Shown one piece after another: positions 10,377 through 20,885 of a stretch of 23,097 bases of DNA. The notes under the pieces were generated by a model that saw only the letters and a list, made by a program, of their open reading frames with translations, made no database searches and had not been told where the DNA came from. How positions within the stretch are numbered: the first letter of the stretch is position 1; every line of letters starts with the position of its first letter. The position numbers and the translations under genes are program-made. Origin of the DNA: Hypsibius dujardini (taxonomy: Eukaryota > Tardigrada > Eutardigrada > Parachela > Hypsibiidae); contig LRSR01003803.1 of the NCBI GenBank assembly GCA_001579985.1, positions 1 to 23,097 of the forward strand, written 5' to 3'.

Positions 10377-13300
10377 TTAGCGTTGGCAAAAAATTCGATT
10401 CCTCACGGCTTGGCGTAGCGGACTCATGGCGAGGATACAGAGCAGCGGGTCGATCCAGGAGTAGGTGTAGAGCACGAAAAATTGGATGGATGAAAAGGTG
10501 GCGTTCCAGTAGCCGATTGTGTCCACGAGCAGGTAGAAGACGTGGTTCGGTGTCCAACACACGATCACTGCCAGGACCATGTACGCCAATAGCCGGTTCT
10601 GAGATTTCGCCATCTGGCGGGCTTTTTCACGCTGGTTCACGACGGTAGGTGGCGCCACTCTCGCCGGCCTCTCCGACGTGGGGAGCCCTACGGAGGGTTT
10701 GATGCGAGGTTTCGGGACGTACACTTCGGGGTGTGGGGCTTCAATACGCTTGTCAAGAGTGGGCACAGTCAATTCGTTTCCCAAGGAGACACTTCCGTTA
10801 ATCCCTGAAACAGATTATGAGGTAAAAGTCCCAATGCTGCACAAGTTTTGCTTTGGCATTGATGCTAATTGATTGATTGATTGCCGCGCATAACAGCAAA
10901 CAGGGGAAAATCGTGACGTTTATCAATCAAAATAACCACAAGACTTCTTTTTCGTTCTTCATTTTAAAAAAAAGGAATTTTTAGTTTTTGATGGATTTTG
11001 ATGTGTGTTCGATTTATTAAACCCAAATTATTGTTAAACAATGATGGTGTGATGTGCGAATGCCGCAGTTATACCATTTCCAAATTTACGTGGCATTCGG
11101 ACGTTTACCTCGTACGACATGAGCGTGTATTGGTGTCACGTGTAGCTTTTGATTGATCAACTGATTGATGTATTTTACAACTTCTTTAAAGTGCGTTTAG
11201 GACTTCTCTATGTGATTGTGGCGCCCCTGTCGGTGACAGATAATCAAGTGCAGCCTGTGTGCTGACTTCCTCGCGCGGGTGTTCTTCACTCTTCATTTTA
11301 TCAATAATAATTTCATCTAGCAGCAGGGGCTATTTCTGGACTTCGTGAAGGATCCATAAAGAATACTCCGGAATTCCCGTGATAATTGTCTATTGCTGCG
11401 TTCATAGTTCGTGTCAGAAGCCAGACCCATTTAGGGTTTCAGTTTTGTTATGAGAAGGAAAACTCTAAGGATTCTAAAAACTCAATCTTCAATTCATCAA
11501 ATTAGGGAACAACAGCCAACAACGAAAAACAAACGAAAATGGGAGGGAACAAGAATGGGAACGGGGAGGGGGACTAGTAGCTTAAACCCCTCCTTTGCTG
11601 GCTGGCATACCACTGCTATTTTGAGTCACCATGACGAATTTAATCATTTTTAAAAGCCCATTTATTCCTCAATCTGTTAATACAAAAACACTGAGATTTA
11701 AGCATTGGTCGAATTCTTAGTTTATCGAGCCAGAGGACAAGCTCAACATCGGAAAATAGAAAAGGCGAGTGGAGTAGTGGCATGAGTCCCCCCCCCTTCC
11801 AGATTTCAGCAAACTCCCCGCCCCAAGGATCTACCTTAATTTCACTAATATTACTATTATTATTACGTCATTATTATTACCTTAATTTTACTATTACTAG
11901 CATTGCGTGCAGAGCAAAATTGGTAAACCAAGTTTCTCCCTACTGCACACAACACTTTTCTTGAGGAAAAGTGTAGTCCCAAAGAAGACTAAGGGACTGA
12001 CTGGTAACCAGTTCACGATATATCCGATGCGGAGTAGTATGGTACCTCTTTTGGGAGTTTGACTTTGAAAATTGGTTTTTTTCAGGTCATCGAGAGCTCC
12101 GGCATGTTTTTCCAAAAATACTTTTTGTATGAAATAACCCTCGAGGTGTTGCATTAAGCTATATAGCTGGCATCGCGTGACTATTAAGTTACTCACTAAT
12201 TTCCAAACTATTGTTTGATACATTTCATCAAATGGCATTAATTTACATTAAATTTTATTCATTCCAACATTAAATTTTGTGTTAGACTTGCATCGAGCGA
12301 ACAGTCCATACGCTCGACAAATCAATAAATTTCTCCATTACCTGACGCAACTTTCGACGACCCGACAAATGACGTGTCACAAACTCCCGTTCTTCCACCT
12401 TTGGGGACGACTTTCCCGGCCTTCCAGCGCAGCTGTCGCACCTTCCACCATACAAACGGATAGGTCATCACGATGAAGAGTTCCGGCACACCAAAGCCGA
12501 CAATCTCCAACGCCACCGTCGTCACCAGCTTGCCCACCGTGTCGCCCTGCATACACCGTCGTTCCGGCTGACCCACGCCGCTCTTCCCCCACCGACTCCA
12601 CACTACCGACGGCACACTCAACACATGCACAAACACCCACATCACCAGAGTGATGGCCAGGGCCACGCGTTTGTTATGGGCGTTCCGGTAGTGCATGGGA
12701 AAGGTCACAGCCCACAGACGGTTCACCGTCACTAGGACGTGACCGTAACGGACGGCCGTGCTGAGGATGAGCTTGAAGTACGCGAAGAAGGTACACGCCA
12801 GGCCGTCATATGGCCACGTGATGTAGTAGTTGACGATGAAGGTGCCCGGCATGGCGGTCAGCGCCAAGAGGAATTCCGTGGTGGCGATATTGACCACGTA
12901 GACGTTGAAGGCGGTTCGGAGATGGGCGTGGGTGAGGTAGACAAAGATGAGTAGACCTAAATTAGATAAGGCAGAAAAAACTAGATTCGGTCAATTTTTC
13001 AATCAACTAAAATTAATAATTAAGATTTGGAAAAAGAATGCTCACACAGCCCGGACAACATTTTTAACTACGAAAGTTATGCGCGCAACCCTTTTCGTCA
13101 GAAGTTAAGGCAACCTGTCAGTATAGTCACAACCTTTGGAATTGACGAATTCCAAAAACTTCAATACCATTTTTAAGGCCTCAATTCAAAATCCACGACG
13201 ACGATAAATAAACTGAATAATTGGATAGCTAAAATATCGCTTTGTTGGGGAAGTCAGTTTTCAGTGAAGAACGCAATTAACCACTCCGATCCAAGTAAGC

Positions 13301-14067
13301 GTTTGAAAGCAAGGAGATCTCGATTCTGTTCAGAATAATTGAAAAAATATTAATTTGACCTCATCTAGTTGGCAATAACGCTCTTTAATACATTTCAGAG
13401 AGTTTTGTAAAACCCTGTAAATTTAAATCTGAAGTATGTCCAAAATGTTCGATTCATACTATTCTTTGGGTGACATATAGCTAACGAGCTGTCGAAGCTC
13501 TAGTGTTGTATAATCATATAACAGTACAGTTTGGTTTATTAAAAATTAATTACTGCTGAGTAGTAGCTAGAAAGGTTGTGTCCATAGTAAAAGGTTGTGC
13601 GCATAACCTTTGGTAAATAAAAAGGTTTCCCGAGTTGTGAGCACAGCATAAGGTTGTGTGAGGTGGTTGAGCATTGTCCTTTTTTTAAAGTTTTTAGTTT
13701 AGCTTATTTTAGTAACATTTAATCTAATCTAGTGCGCACCAGGAACAAAAAAGTCACTGAAACTGAAAATCTAGCAACCAAAATTGTTAATTGATTTTGT
13801 TCAGAAACGAAGAAAGGCTTAAACCAGTTGGAAAAAGTATTGCAGTTTAGTCTAAAATTCCCTCTCCTAGTTTAATTTGGCTTTGTCGTCAATAAAAACG
13901 GTACCGTTGAAGAGGACACTGGCGAAGATGGTGAACAGGATGAACCAGCTAGCAATGGTGCGAGCCTGCTGGTCCGTTGAAAGCGTCGAGTTGCGAGGTG
14001 GAGTGACGTTCAAGGTCATCAATGATGTTTCGTTCACAGGGGCAAAAAATGGTTTTGAGGAATTCAT
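10377..14067 (-). CDS. Class A (rhodopsin-like) G-protein-coupled receptor, complete, 3 exons
   Basis: Seven-helix receptor of 401 aa. Exons are 14067-13905, 12956-12342 and 10804-10377; both introns are phase 1 GT-AG. The N-terminus is extracellular with NSS, NET, NVT and NST glycosylation sites. TM1 is split by intron 1 (FASVLFN | GLLIFVYLTH). LRTAFNVYVVN leads into TM2. The TM3/ECL2 disulfide pair is probably C109 and C189. The DRY position reads NRL (133-135), TM6 has CWTPNH (342-347), and the TM7 NPxxY position reads DPLLC (378-382). Loop 3 is long and basic, and intron 2 falls inside it. The motifs place it in the family A amine/peptide-like group, but the NRL and DPLLC variants prevent assignment to a named receptor. 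The ligand is unknown. Confidence 0.9.
10805..12341. other. GPCR intron 2, 1537 nt
   Basis: Intron between TM5 and TM6 exons of the minus-strand GPCR. It contains low-complexity tracts (a TGATTGATTGATTG run near 10868, a C-run near 11790 and TTATTA runs near 11850-11890). No second gene was recognised on either strand. Confidence 0.6.
13040..13680. repeat. Imperfect inverted repeat (foldback-like) in GPCR intron 1
   Basis: The arm at about 13571-13672 (AAAGGTTGTGTCCATAGT, then GTTGTGCGCATAACCT) matches the reverse complement of 13139-13040 (AAAGGTTGTGACTATACT, then GTTGCGCGCATAACTT). The arms are roughly 100 nt each with mismatches and small gaps, separated by about 430 nt. Together they look like a decayed non-autonomous element inside the 948-nt intron (12957-13904). 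No coding capacity or clear target-site duplication was found. Confidence 0.5.
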
Positions 14068-14341
14068 TCTGCTGGACGAGTCGTTCGTATGCTGAATATC
14101 AACGAGAGTAAAACAGAGAAAATACCTTTTTATAAATCTTTTCTCTTTGCGAAATTCAGACACTGTAAATGCCACGCCGACGTGTTATATTTGACGAGTG
14201 ATGATAATAAAAATGATCTGAAACACAGCGCTATGTGAGAGATTCACATTAATATTGTGTATTTCTGTTTGCGCGTGAGTAAAGGGTAGTTTTAGGTTCA
14301 AGACAGCAATCTTATAACAGTCGCTGCAATAATACTGAAGA

Positions 14342-14595
14342 TTATATTACCGTATCCTCCCGGCTTCGAGGGACAGCTAAGCACCGCCCTCCTGCCACAC
14401 ATAGACGCGCGCATAGTTTTAAATTGAGGCGCACACACGCACACATGTTTTAATTATTAATTATTTATTATTTATTTAATTAATTGTCACATTGCACATC
14501 CACATGCACACAGATTTTTACAAGCAGGCGCGGGCGGAATGCACGCCCAAGGGTATAAAACTGTGTCTTGAGGCCGGGAGGATACGGTAATATAA
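14342..14595. mobile_element. Short MITE-like element with perfect 23-bp terminal inverted repeats
   Basis: TTATATTACCGTATCCTCCC (continuing GGC) at 14342 is matched exactly by its reverse complement ending at 14595, and imperfect pairing extends about 10 nt further inwards. The 254-nt body has CA-rich and AT-rich tracts and no open frame. The ends lie in TATA/TA context, consistent with TA-type (Tc1/mariner-like) target sites, but the palindromic ends make the duplication ambiguous. Confidence 0.75.
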
Positions 14596-14866
14596 GCTCA
14601 ATATTATGACTGAAAATTTGGGGAATCGCATTAGCTGTATGACTCACCTGCGGCTTTATATTTTAATTGCTTTTCAAATTATAGGAAGATTCCAAAACGT
14701 TTATACGCTTATTTCCGGACTAATTTGATTAATTAATGTAATAGTTGATATTAAAACAAACAGGAAGGATACTCAAGGTCATTATATGTCAGCGGTGGAA
14801 ATGTCGCAAGACCCCCGAGCGCAATGTCGGACACCAAGATTGAAGAGGAAGTTACGCAGGTAGACG

Positions 14867-14978
14867 TACAGCTCTGGCGGAATTACTTTTTCAGCCCACA
14901 CCCAAACCCATGCGCCCACACATGACTGGGCGCTCTGGAATGGGCGTGGGCTGAAGAAGTAATTCCGCCACAGCTGTA
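14867..14978. mobile_element. 112-bp near-palindromic MITE-like element with TA ends
   Basis: TACAGCTCTGGCGGAATTAC at the left end is mirrored by GTAATTCCGCCACAGCTGTA at the right. The inverted arms are about 50 nt, roughly 85% identical, and separated by a short loop (...GCGCCCACACATGACTGGGCGC...). Flanking TA dinucleotides fit a Tc1/mariner-type non-autonomous element. There is no coding capacity. Confidence 0.75.
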
Positions 14979-16525
14979 CAGGGGCAGTTTAATGACGATT
15001 TTACGGTTTCGGGACCGCGGAATTTGGCTGACACTTTCCAGTTACTAAACACAAATGCCAAAGTCTTGGTTTCTCATTGAAGGAACTAATATACGAGCAG
15101 TATGCACCAAAACATGCAAAAATGTACTAAAGTTTAGTCTGGTTTGGCCAATAGCATTTTTATTCTTTTTTCGTAACCGCATAACATCGCAGGTCGCGGT
15201 GCTCGTAATCAAACGCATTTCAAAAAATGTCTGAAACAGCATTTTAAATCGTAACTCAAGGGCTTTTCAAAAACTATTCGACTTTATGTTCTTATGACCA
15301 CCCCGAGCGAGGTGTGTGACATGAGTTTTTATTGTCAATCAAATTATGAAGTTGTTATGTTTTTTTAGCAAAATGGTGAGCCAAGTGAACAAACACAGGA
15401 ATATCTCTCATCAGACAAGGGATGATTTTCAACGTCCAGACCCAGAATCTGCTGTAAATGTACTCACTATACATTTTTTAATAGCCCTGTATTGATGATT
15501 ATTTTCGGTCAGTATACTGAAGGTTTGGTCCCAATAAATTTTTTGGTATACTTGAAATTTCACTGTAAAAATGGCATTTTCGAAAATACGTTCAAAAAAA
15601 TTTTTTTGGCGTTATCTCAATTAAATTCCAATTTGGAATTGATTAGAATTAGCATAAATTTTGTTCCATGTCAAGGGGTGGAGTTATAGCAACTTACCGT
15701 AAGTGCACTCCCAAGTTTACAACCTGTTTCACTACTGAGTAATAGCTCCGCCCCCGACCTCTCAAAACTATTCGGCGGATGTGCCAATCGACTTCAAATC
15801 AAATTTGCGTTACGATAGCGTAAAATTAATTTTATAAAATTAGTTTTAAATGTTACACTTTAACAGCGAAAATACAAGGAAGTGGTATCTTCCACAGCGT
15901 TTTTCTAAATTTAAAGTTATTCTAAAAAAGGATTTTAGGATCACACCGACAATATCGAAATCATCATACATGTAAATACTGGGTCACTAAAACAAATTTT
16001 AGCAAACAGGCGCAAATGAACGAGCTAGCTAGCCAAGCCGAGGTGTTTTGCGGAAGCCAAGGATCAAGCCATAATCCAAGGGCGATTACAAGTGTAGATC
16101 ACCCTTAAATTACCCTCGATTATATTGTAGATCGCTAGGCCGACCACTCTAATCGCTCTGGGAAACGTATCCCTCCCTCCTCCCTTCCCCTCCCCCTCCC
16201 AATGACGACACGGGATCATCCAAGTGAGCCCTTCCTGGGATCTGCTTGCCTGTGCCTTGAGCACTTACCGGAGAAAGGGCACTCAGAAAAAGTATCCCGG
16301 CATTATTACAACACTGAATAGCCGGGGACATACGGGTGCAATAATAACGACAGTTGACGTCGCGACTTCCGCGATCTCCGATCACACAACAGCACACCCG
16401 TTAAATTGGTAGTGTAACACGAGACCGCAACCCTCTCTTACTGCCTCCCCCCCCCCGCCCCACCCATAAGCCCGTCATATAGACTGTTTTTCAAGGGCTC
16501 GTTCCCATGCTTCGACGTATATATG

Positions 16526-16956
16526 ATGGTACGGTATAGAGGCGTGTGTGGATTATCAGGGGGTGGTAACCCATGCAACTCCCCTGGGGGGCGCCTTGAG
16601 GGTTCGGCGAGGGTCTAGACCCTTGGCACTGCCATTCAATCTAAAATTTTATTCTTGACAAAAATTAATTTTGGGGTTAAAATAAACATTAAACACTACA
16701 TGTAATAAAAATATAGAATGAATGTTAACATACATTTTTATTAAACTTTATAATGTATTATGCATGAACTTTATTTTCTGTTAAGTATTTACTTTGACCC
16801 CAAATATAGTCCTTGTTATAAATAATATTTCGGATTGAATGGCAGTTCCAAGAGTCCAGATCCCTGCTGGACTCTCATGGATACCTCTGAGGGGTTGTTT
16901 GGGTTGCCACCCCCTGGGGTCCTGGTAATCAAAACGCGCTCCTGGTACGGTACCAT
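16526..16956. mobile_element. Foldback/MITE-like element, copy 2, intergenic
   Basis: A 431-nt element beginning ATGGTACGGTA and ending TACGGTACCAT, with inverted arms of about 170 nt (left GGGGGTGGTAACCCATGCAA; right, read in reverse complement, GGGGGTGGCAACCCAAACAA) around an AT-rich core. Homologous to copy 1 at 8270-8699 but with a complete left end. No transposase. Transposition by a transposase encoded elsewhere is inferred. Confidence 0.8.
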
Positions 16957-17484
16957 AAAGACACCTTGTTTAACAGCAGTATACATATACAAAGGGTGCA
17001 GTCAAATCGTGTGATTTGAGTTCTGACAGTACGGATGCCGTAGCACGTACATATAGTGCATAGTGGGATACCCTTGTTTTATATCCTGCAAGTAAACGTA
17101 CGGAGGAAACTTCCGCCCTGCATGTCACGCGCGTCATTTCGAAAGGGCCTAAACACATTGCCCTTGTACGCACACGAAAATCTAGCTCAATACACAAGGG
17201 ATCAGGCGACACTGAGATTTCACCGGTCAAATGATTGTTTACACTTAACCGTCAAGCATCCACGGGCCATATGGCCCTTTTTTTGCAGGGCTGATGTTTA
17301 CTCAATAACGCTAGAACTGAAGGCCATTTTGTCTTAAAGTCAGATATACCAGAGACTTAACAAACCTTCCCTATTTTTACGCATACAAATCACCATAATT
17401 TCCCTGTTTTAGTAACTGTCTTTTAATATAACAGGCATGTTAACAGCATCCCGAAAGATACCAAAAATTATATTGTAAGGAGAA

Positions 17485-19041
17485 ATGTTTGAAGAATCCG
17501 GTAATGCGACCTTCCCACCAGAGGATCAAAAGCCATCCATGTTCCGGATGTCTGTCACGTATATCGCATTGATTGTCATCATTCTGGCCGTCTTCCTGGA
17601 CCTTTGCATCATCATGGCGTATGTGCGACGCCCTCGCCTCTTGACTGCTTTCAATGTTCATATATTGCTTTTGACGGTGCAAGAACTGCTTTGCGCGGTG
17701 CTGGCGAACCCAATTGTCATTCAACAAAATCTCAGTCGAAATGTCTACATGACGAATCCCGCTCATTGCTCGTATCAGAAGTATATTGAGTGGACGTTTG
17801 GTTCGCTGATGTTGCTGCAGCATGATGTGATTTGTCTGGATCGGTGGCTGGCGCTGCTACGACCTTCGTGGTATCGCACGAAAACGGCCCGCTTTGGAGT
17901 GACGGCGACATTGTGTGCTTTTGTGTACCAGCAGACTTGGTATTTGCCGTTGTTTGTGGCTGAGATGATGCGAGAGATTGTTCCAGACAGTATATGCCGG
18001 ACGACAGTGGCATTGCCGGCGTACCAGCTGGTGGTTAGGATAGCGACACATTTCCTACCCGAGCTGTTTGTTTTTCTCTCCTACCCGATGCTGCTGTGGA
18101 GGGTTTGGAAGTTACGAAAAACTCGCTTTCACAGACTCAAGACTGTCCGCAGTAAGTAGAATTGTTTGGTTATCTGTCTGTCTGTTTGTTTGTCTGCCTG
18201 TCTGTTTGTCTGTTTGTCTGTTTGTCTGCCTGCTGATTGTATGTCTGTCTGCCTGCCTGCCTGTCTGCCTGTTTGCCTGCCTGCCTGCCTGCATGCCTGC
18301 CTGTTTGTCTGTCTGTTTCTCTGTGTCTCTTTCTCTTTCTCTCTGTCTCTCTCTCTCTATCTATCTGTCTGTCTGTCTGTTTGCATGCCTGCCTGTTTGC
18401 CTATCTGTTTGTCTGTCTGCCTGTCTATTTGTCCTGCTTTCCCGCCTGCAAGCCCGCCTGGTTGTATGCCTATCCGCCTGGCTTCATGCCTGCCTGCCTC
18501 TATGCCGGCTTGTTGGCCTAATTGCCGATTTTTCAGCGTATGCCTATGCCATCCATATGTGCTATTATACCAACTAGTGTCAATTACACTGCAAATCCCT
18601 GAGCAGAATTTGAGCTCTTTGTTTACCGACAACTTGTTCTCAGGGGGATCGAGAATTGAAGGGCAACAACGTTCAAGTACGGGCTCCGGATCAGCGGAAG
18701 CTAGGAATCTGGCTGTCATATATGCCCGCACTGCGTCGATCGATCTGCCGCTGCAGCTCATGTCGTCACGGCGTACCCACGATGAGCTTCAACTGACTCT
18801 TTGGCTGCTCATTCTGCAGATAGTGTTTTGGATGCCGCCGACGGTGGCGACCGTCTTGCGTAGCATAAACAGCGCACTGGACCAAGATTTATTTAATCTC
18901 GCGCTCCTCTTACCCTGTGCCTTGCTGCTCATTGACCCACTGGTTTACTTAATTTTTTTGAAAAATGTTAGGAATGAGATCTTTGGACAGTTCAAGGGCT
19001 TTTTGCAGGTTCCGTGTGTCCGTAGAGTGACTATGATTTGA
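17485..19041 (+). CDS. Class A (rhodopsin-like) G-protein-coupled receptor, complete, 2 exons
   Basis: Seven-helix receptor of 354 aa. Exons are 17485-18151 and 18644-19041. The intron is phase 1 (CGCA | GTAAGT ... TTCTCAG | GG) and lies in intracellular loop 3. Features visible are an N-terminal NAT glycosylation site, TM1 about 24-45, LLTAFNVHILLL into TM2, the probable disulfide C95-C171, DRW (119-121) at the DRY position, FWMPP (284-288) for the TM6 CWxP motif, and DPLVY (320-324) for NPxxY. The TM1 'GN' motif reads LD. The C-tail is short (about 25 residues after TM7). The DRW and FWMPP variants make this an orphan-type receptor; no ligand class is assigned. Open frames running through the intron's CTGT repeat are artefacts. 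Confidence 0.88.
18170..18510. repeat. CTGT/CCTG microsatellite filling the GPCR loop-3 intron
   Basis: About 340 nt of CTGT, TTGT, CTGC and CCTG units, with an interior TCTCTTTC/CTCTCTCT patch near 18325-18360. On the coding strand of the plus-strand GPCR this is CUGU/CCUG in the pre-mRNA, and it begins about 20 nt from the splice donor at 18152. Confidence 0.95.
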
Positions 19042-19074
19042 CATTAACAACATGAAACACTATTGAGCTGCTAA

Positions 19075-19080
19075 AATAAA
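19075..19080 (+). promoter_or_regulatory. Likely polyadenylation signal of the plus-strand GPCR
   Basis: AATAAA lies 34 nt after the TGA stop codon at 19039-19041, in the expected position for a compact 3'-UTR. Confidence 0.6.
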
Positions 19081-19517
19081 ACAAACGAAGGGCGGTTCAT
19101 TTATTAAAATTGATGGCCAGCAGCAACTACGACCAAGGGATGTAACTTAAGGATGTCAATAACTTAAATTTGTTAACTAATTAGTTTTCCTAGTCAACCT
19201 AAGTTTGTTATTATTTTATGTTTAATTTAATTCTTAAAATAATTAGTGTAGTTTAAGTAAAAATTATTTGACTTAATTTCAGTGTTTTTAATTATTCTTA
19301 CTTACACTGTTAGTCATAAAACTTTAAGTATATTTTTTATCAGAATTAAAACAAAATGGACGTACCGCACTAATCATTGGCGAAAATTATGAAACAAACG
19401 CTCTAAGGCGATATAAAAAAAACGTCAAGTTACACTTGTAGTTTTCTGGAAGTTTCTCTCTTCCACCACAATCAACCTTGAAATTATTCCACACCTCCAA
19501 GAAGATTTTTTTCGCAG

Positions 19518-19630
19518 AACAATCAGTCGTCAATTTGCGTGTTTCTCGTTCCTGGTTCTCGCCGTGCTCTTTTTAACATGCATGTCCAATGGAGAGCCTG
19601 TTGAAATGAGATTTGATTGTAGATTTGATT
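19518..19630 (+). CDS. Doubtful exon encoding a signal-peptide-like segment
   Basis: A strong acceptor (TTTTTTTCGCAG) is followed by an open frame reading TISRQFACFSFLVLAVLF, then LTCMSNGEPVE and RFDCRFD, ending at a good donor (GATT | GTAAGT). The hydrophobic core followed by a short polar Cys-containing region looks like a secreted peptide precursor. No ATG precedes the hydrophobic core in frame, so a start would have to lie in an upstream exon that I could not identify. Possible downstream partners are Cys-rich segments at about 20182-20251 (ATTCDCTWNVQCDLTA) and 20286-20390 (PTVDCFPMACYDSLKYSC), but the phases between those two do not agree. It could be a decayed gene or chance. Confidence 0.25.
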
Positions 19631-19972
19631 GTAAGTTATGACAATAAATTTTATTGAGCAGCGTTGTAAGTTAATAGATATAGCCGAATCACGATTTCCG
19701 TTTTCCTGCCGGCTTTCGAATTTTGTCCGTTATATGCCAGCAATGCTACGCTTGCCGTAACAGGAAGCTGCAGCGTTCTACATCTGTCCAGGAGTCAATG
19801 ACTTGGGTTCTTTTGACGTGCATATGTCTAATTGCTTGAAACAAGTACTCCATTTGTTCGGCAGTTTACATCTATATTGACGAATGCAAAGCCTCTCTTC
19901 TTTATGACCCGTAAGTATGATGTTTTGACGAAGTGTATTACTACAATCATACTGTGTCTGCGTTTGCCTCTG

Positions 19973-20105
19973 TGTCAGTGTCTCTCTGTGTCTCTGTCTG
20001 TCTCTGTCTCTGTCTCTGTCTCTGTCTCTGTCTCTGTCTCTGTCTCTGTCTCTGTGTCTGCGTCCGTTTCTGTGTCTGTCTGGGTCTGTGTCTGTGTCTC
20101 TGCCT
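19973..20105. repeat. TCTCTG hexanucleotide microsatellite
   Basis: A near-perfect run of TCTCTG units (about ten consecutive copies around 19995-20055) flanked by degenerate TGTGTCTC units. Arginine/aspartate-rich or Cys/Leu-rich open frames over this tract on either strand are repeat artefacts. Confidence 0.95.
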
Positions 20106-20885
20106 GCATTTTTTCTGAGATAGTACAGATGTCTGTTGATTTCGATGGTCATCAGTACTGATTCGCCCCATTTTATCGGAGTGGCAACCACCTGCGACTG
20201 CACGTGGAACGTCCAATGCGATCTGACCGCAGGTATACCCGTTGTAAACGGACACATGGCCGGCATAACTCAAAGTATCTCCCCACATAGCCAACTGTGG
20301 ACTGCTTCCCAATGGCTTGCTACGACAGCCTTAAGTACAGCTGCCCCGGCGACTTTTTGCCCTTTGTATCAGTCATAACTGCAACAGATGTACCGCGAAC
20401 TTCGTCAACGTCAGACCCAAAGGAAACGCCTTCCAATCTGTTCCTGCGGTTTGCAACGAAAAGGCATGTGGCAATTAGAAAATAATTAAAGTCTGCCAAT
20501 TTCAAGAGAATTAAGAATTACTTCGTTCTTATGTGTTCACAACTGATTCGTCTTCGATCTGTAAGTAATTCCTGCCCCAGGCATGAGGTTTTAGTAACAT
20601 GATCCTTTTAATTGTCAATACTCTGCAAACATTAGCAATCTACAATTGATTATGCGGCGATAAAACTATCGGAAATGGTCGATAATGATTCCTCTAATGT
20701 TCATGCATGTTCACACATGCCGGGTTACATTTTCTGCCTTCTCCCTTCTACCTCTGTACTGCCCATCATCATGATTATTTTAAATAAATAATTTTTACAT
20801 GTTATATCACGAAACTGAAGCTTGAAGTTTTGACTGCCATAAATTTGATTGGACACTGAGTTCCGATTTTTCTTTAAATACAAGC

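Larger units (their letters stand above)
14068..17484. other. 3.4-kb region between two divergent GPCR genes; no gene recognised
   Basis: Both flanking GPCRs read away from this interval, so it should contain both promoters. It holds inverted-repeat elements at 14342-14595, 14867-14978 and 16526-16956, a poly-C run near 16446-16456, and several AT-rich stretches. Short open frames lack domains or credible splice borders. A possible weak hairpin at about 15675-15755 (GGAGTTATAG against CTAT(T)ACTC-like) is not convincing. Confidence 0.55.
19081..20885. other. Mostly non-coding region between GPCR and ATP-grasp gene
   Basis: Apart from the hexanucleotide array and the doubtful secreted-peptide exon, this 1.8-kb interval has AT-rich sequence and short open frames with no recognisable domain. 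The last few hundred bases should hold the promoter of the ATP-grasp gene starting at 20886. Confidence 0.5.

Noticed and set aside
18166-18640. Long Cys/Leu-rich open frame running into the second GPCR exon
   Set aside because: The frame is produced by the CTGT/CCTG microsatellite. A phase-correct splice from 18151 to 18644 removes it and joins conserved receptor sequence.
19778-20312. Minus-strand open frames rich in Arg, Asp, Gln and His
   Set aside because: The composition comes wholly from translating the TCTCTG repeat in reverse complement; flanking residues show no domain.
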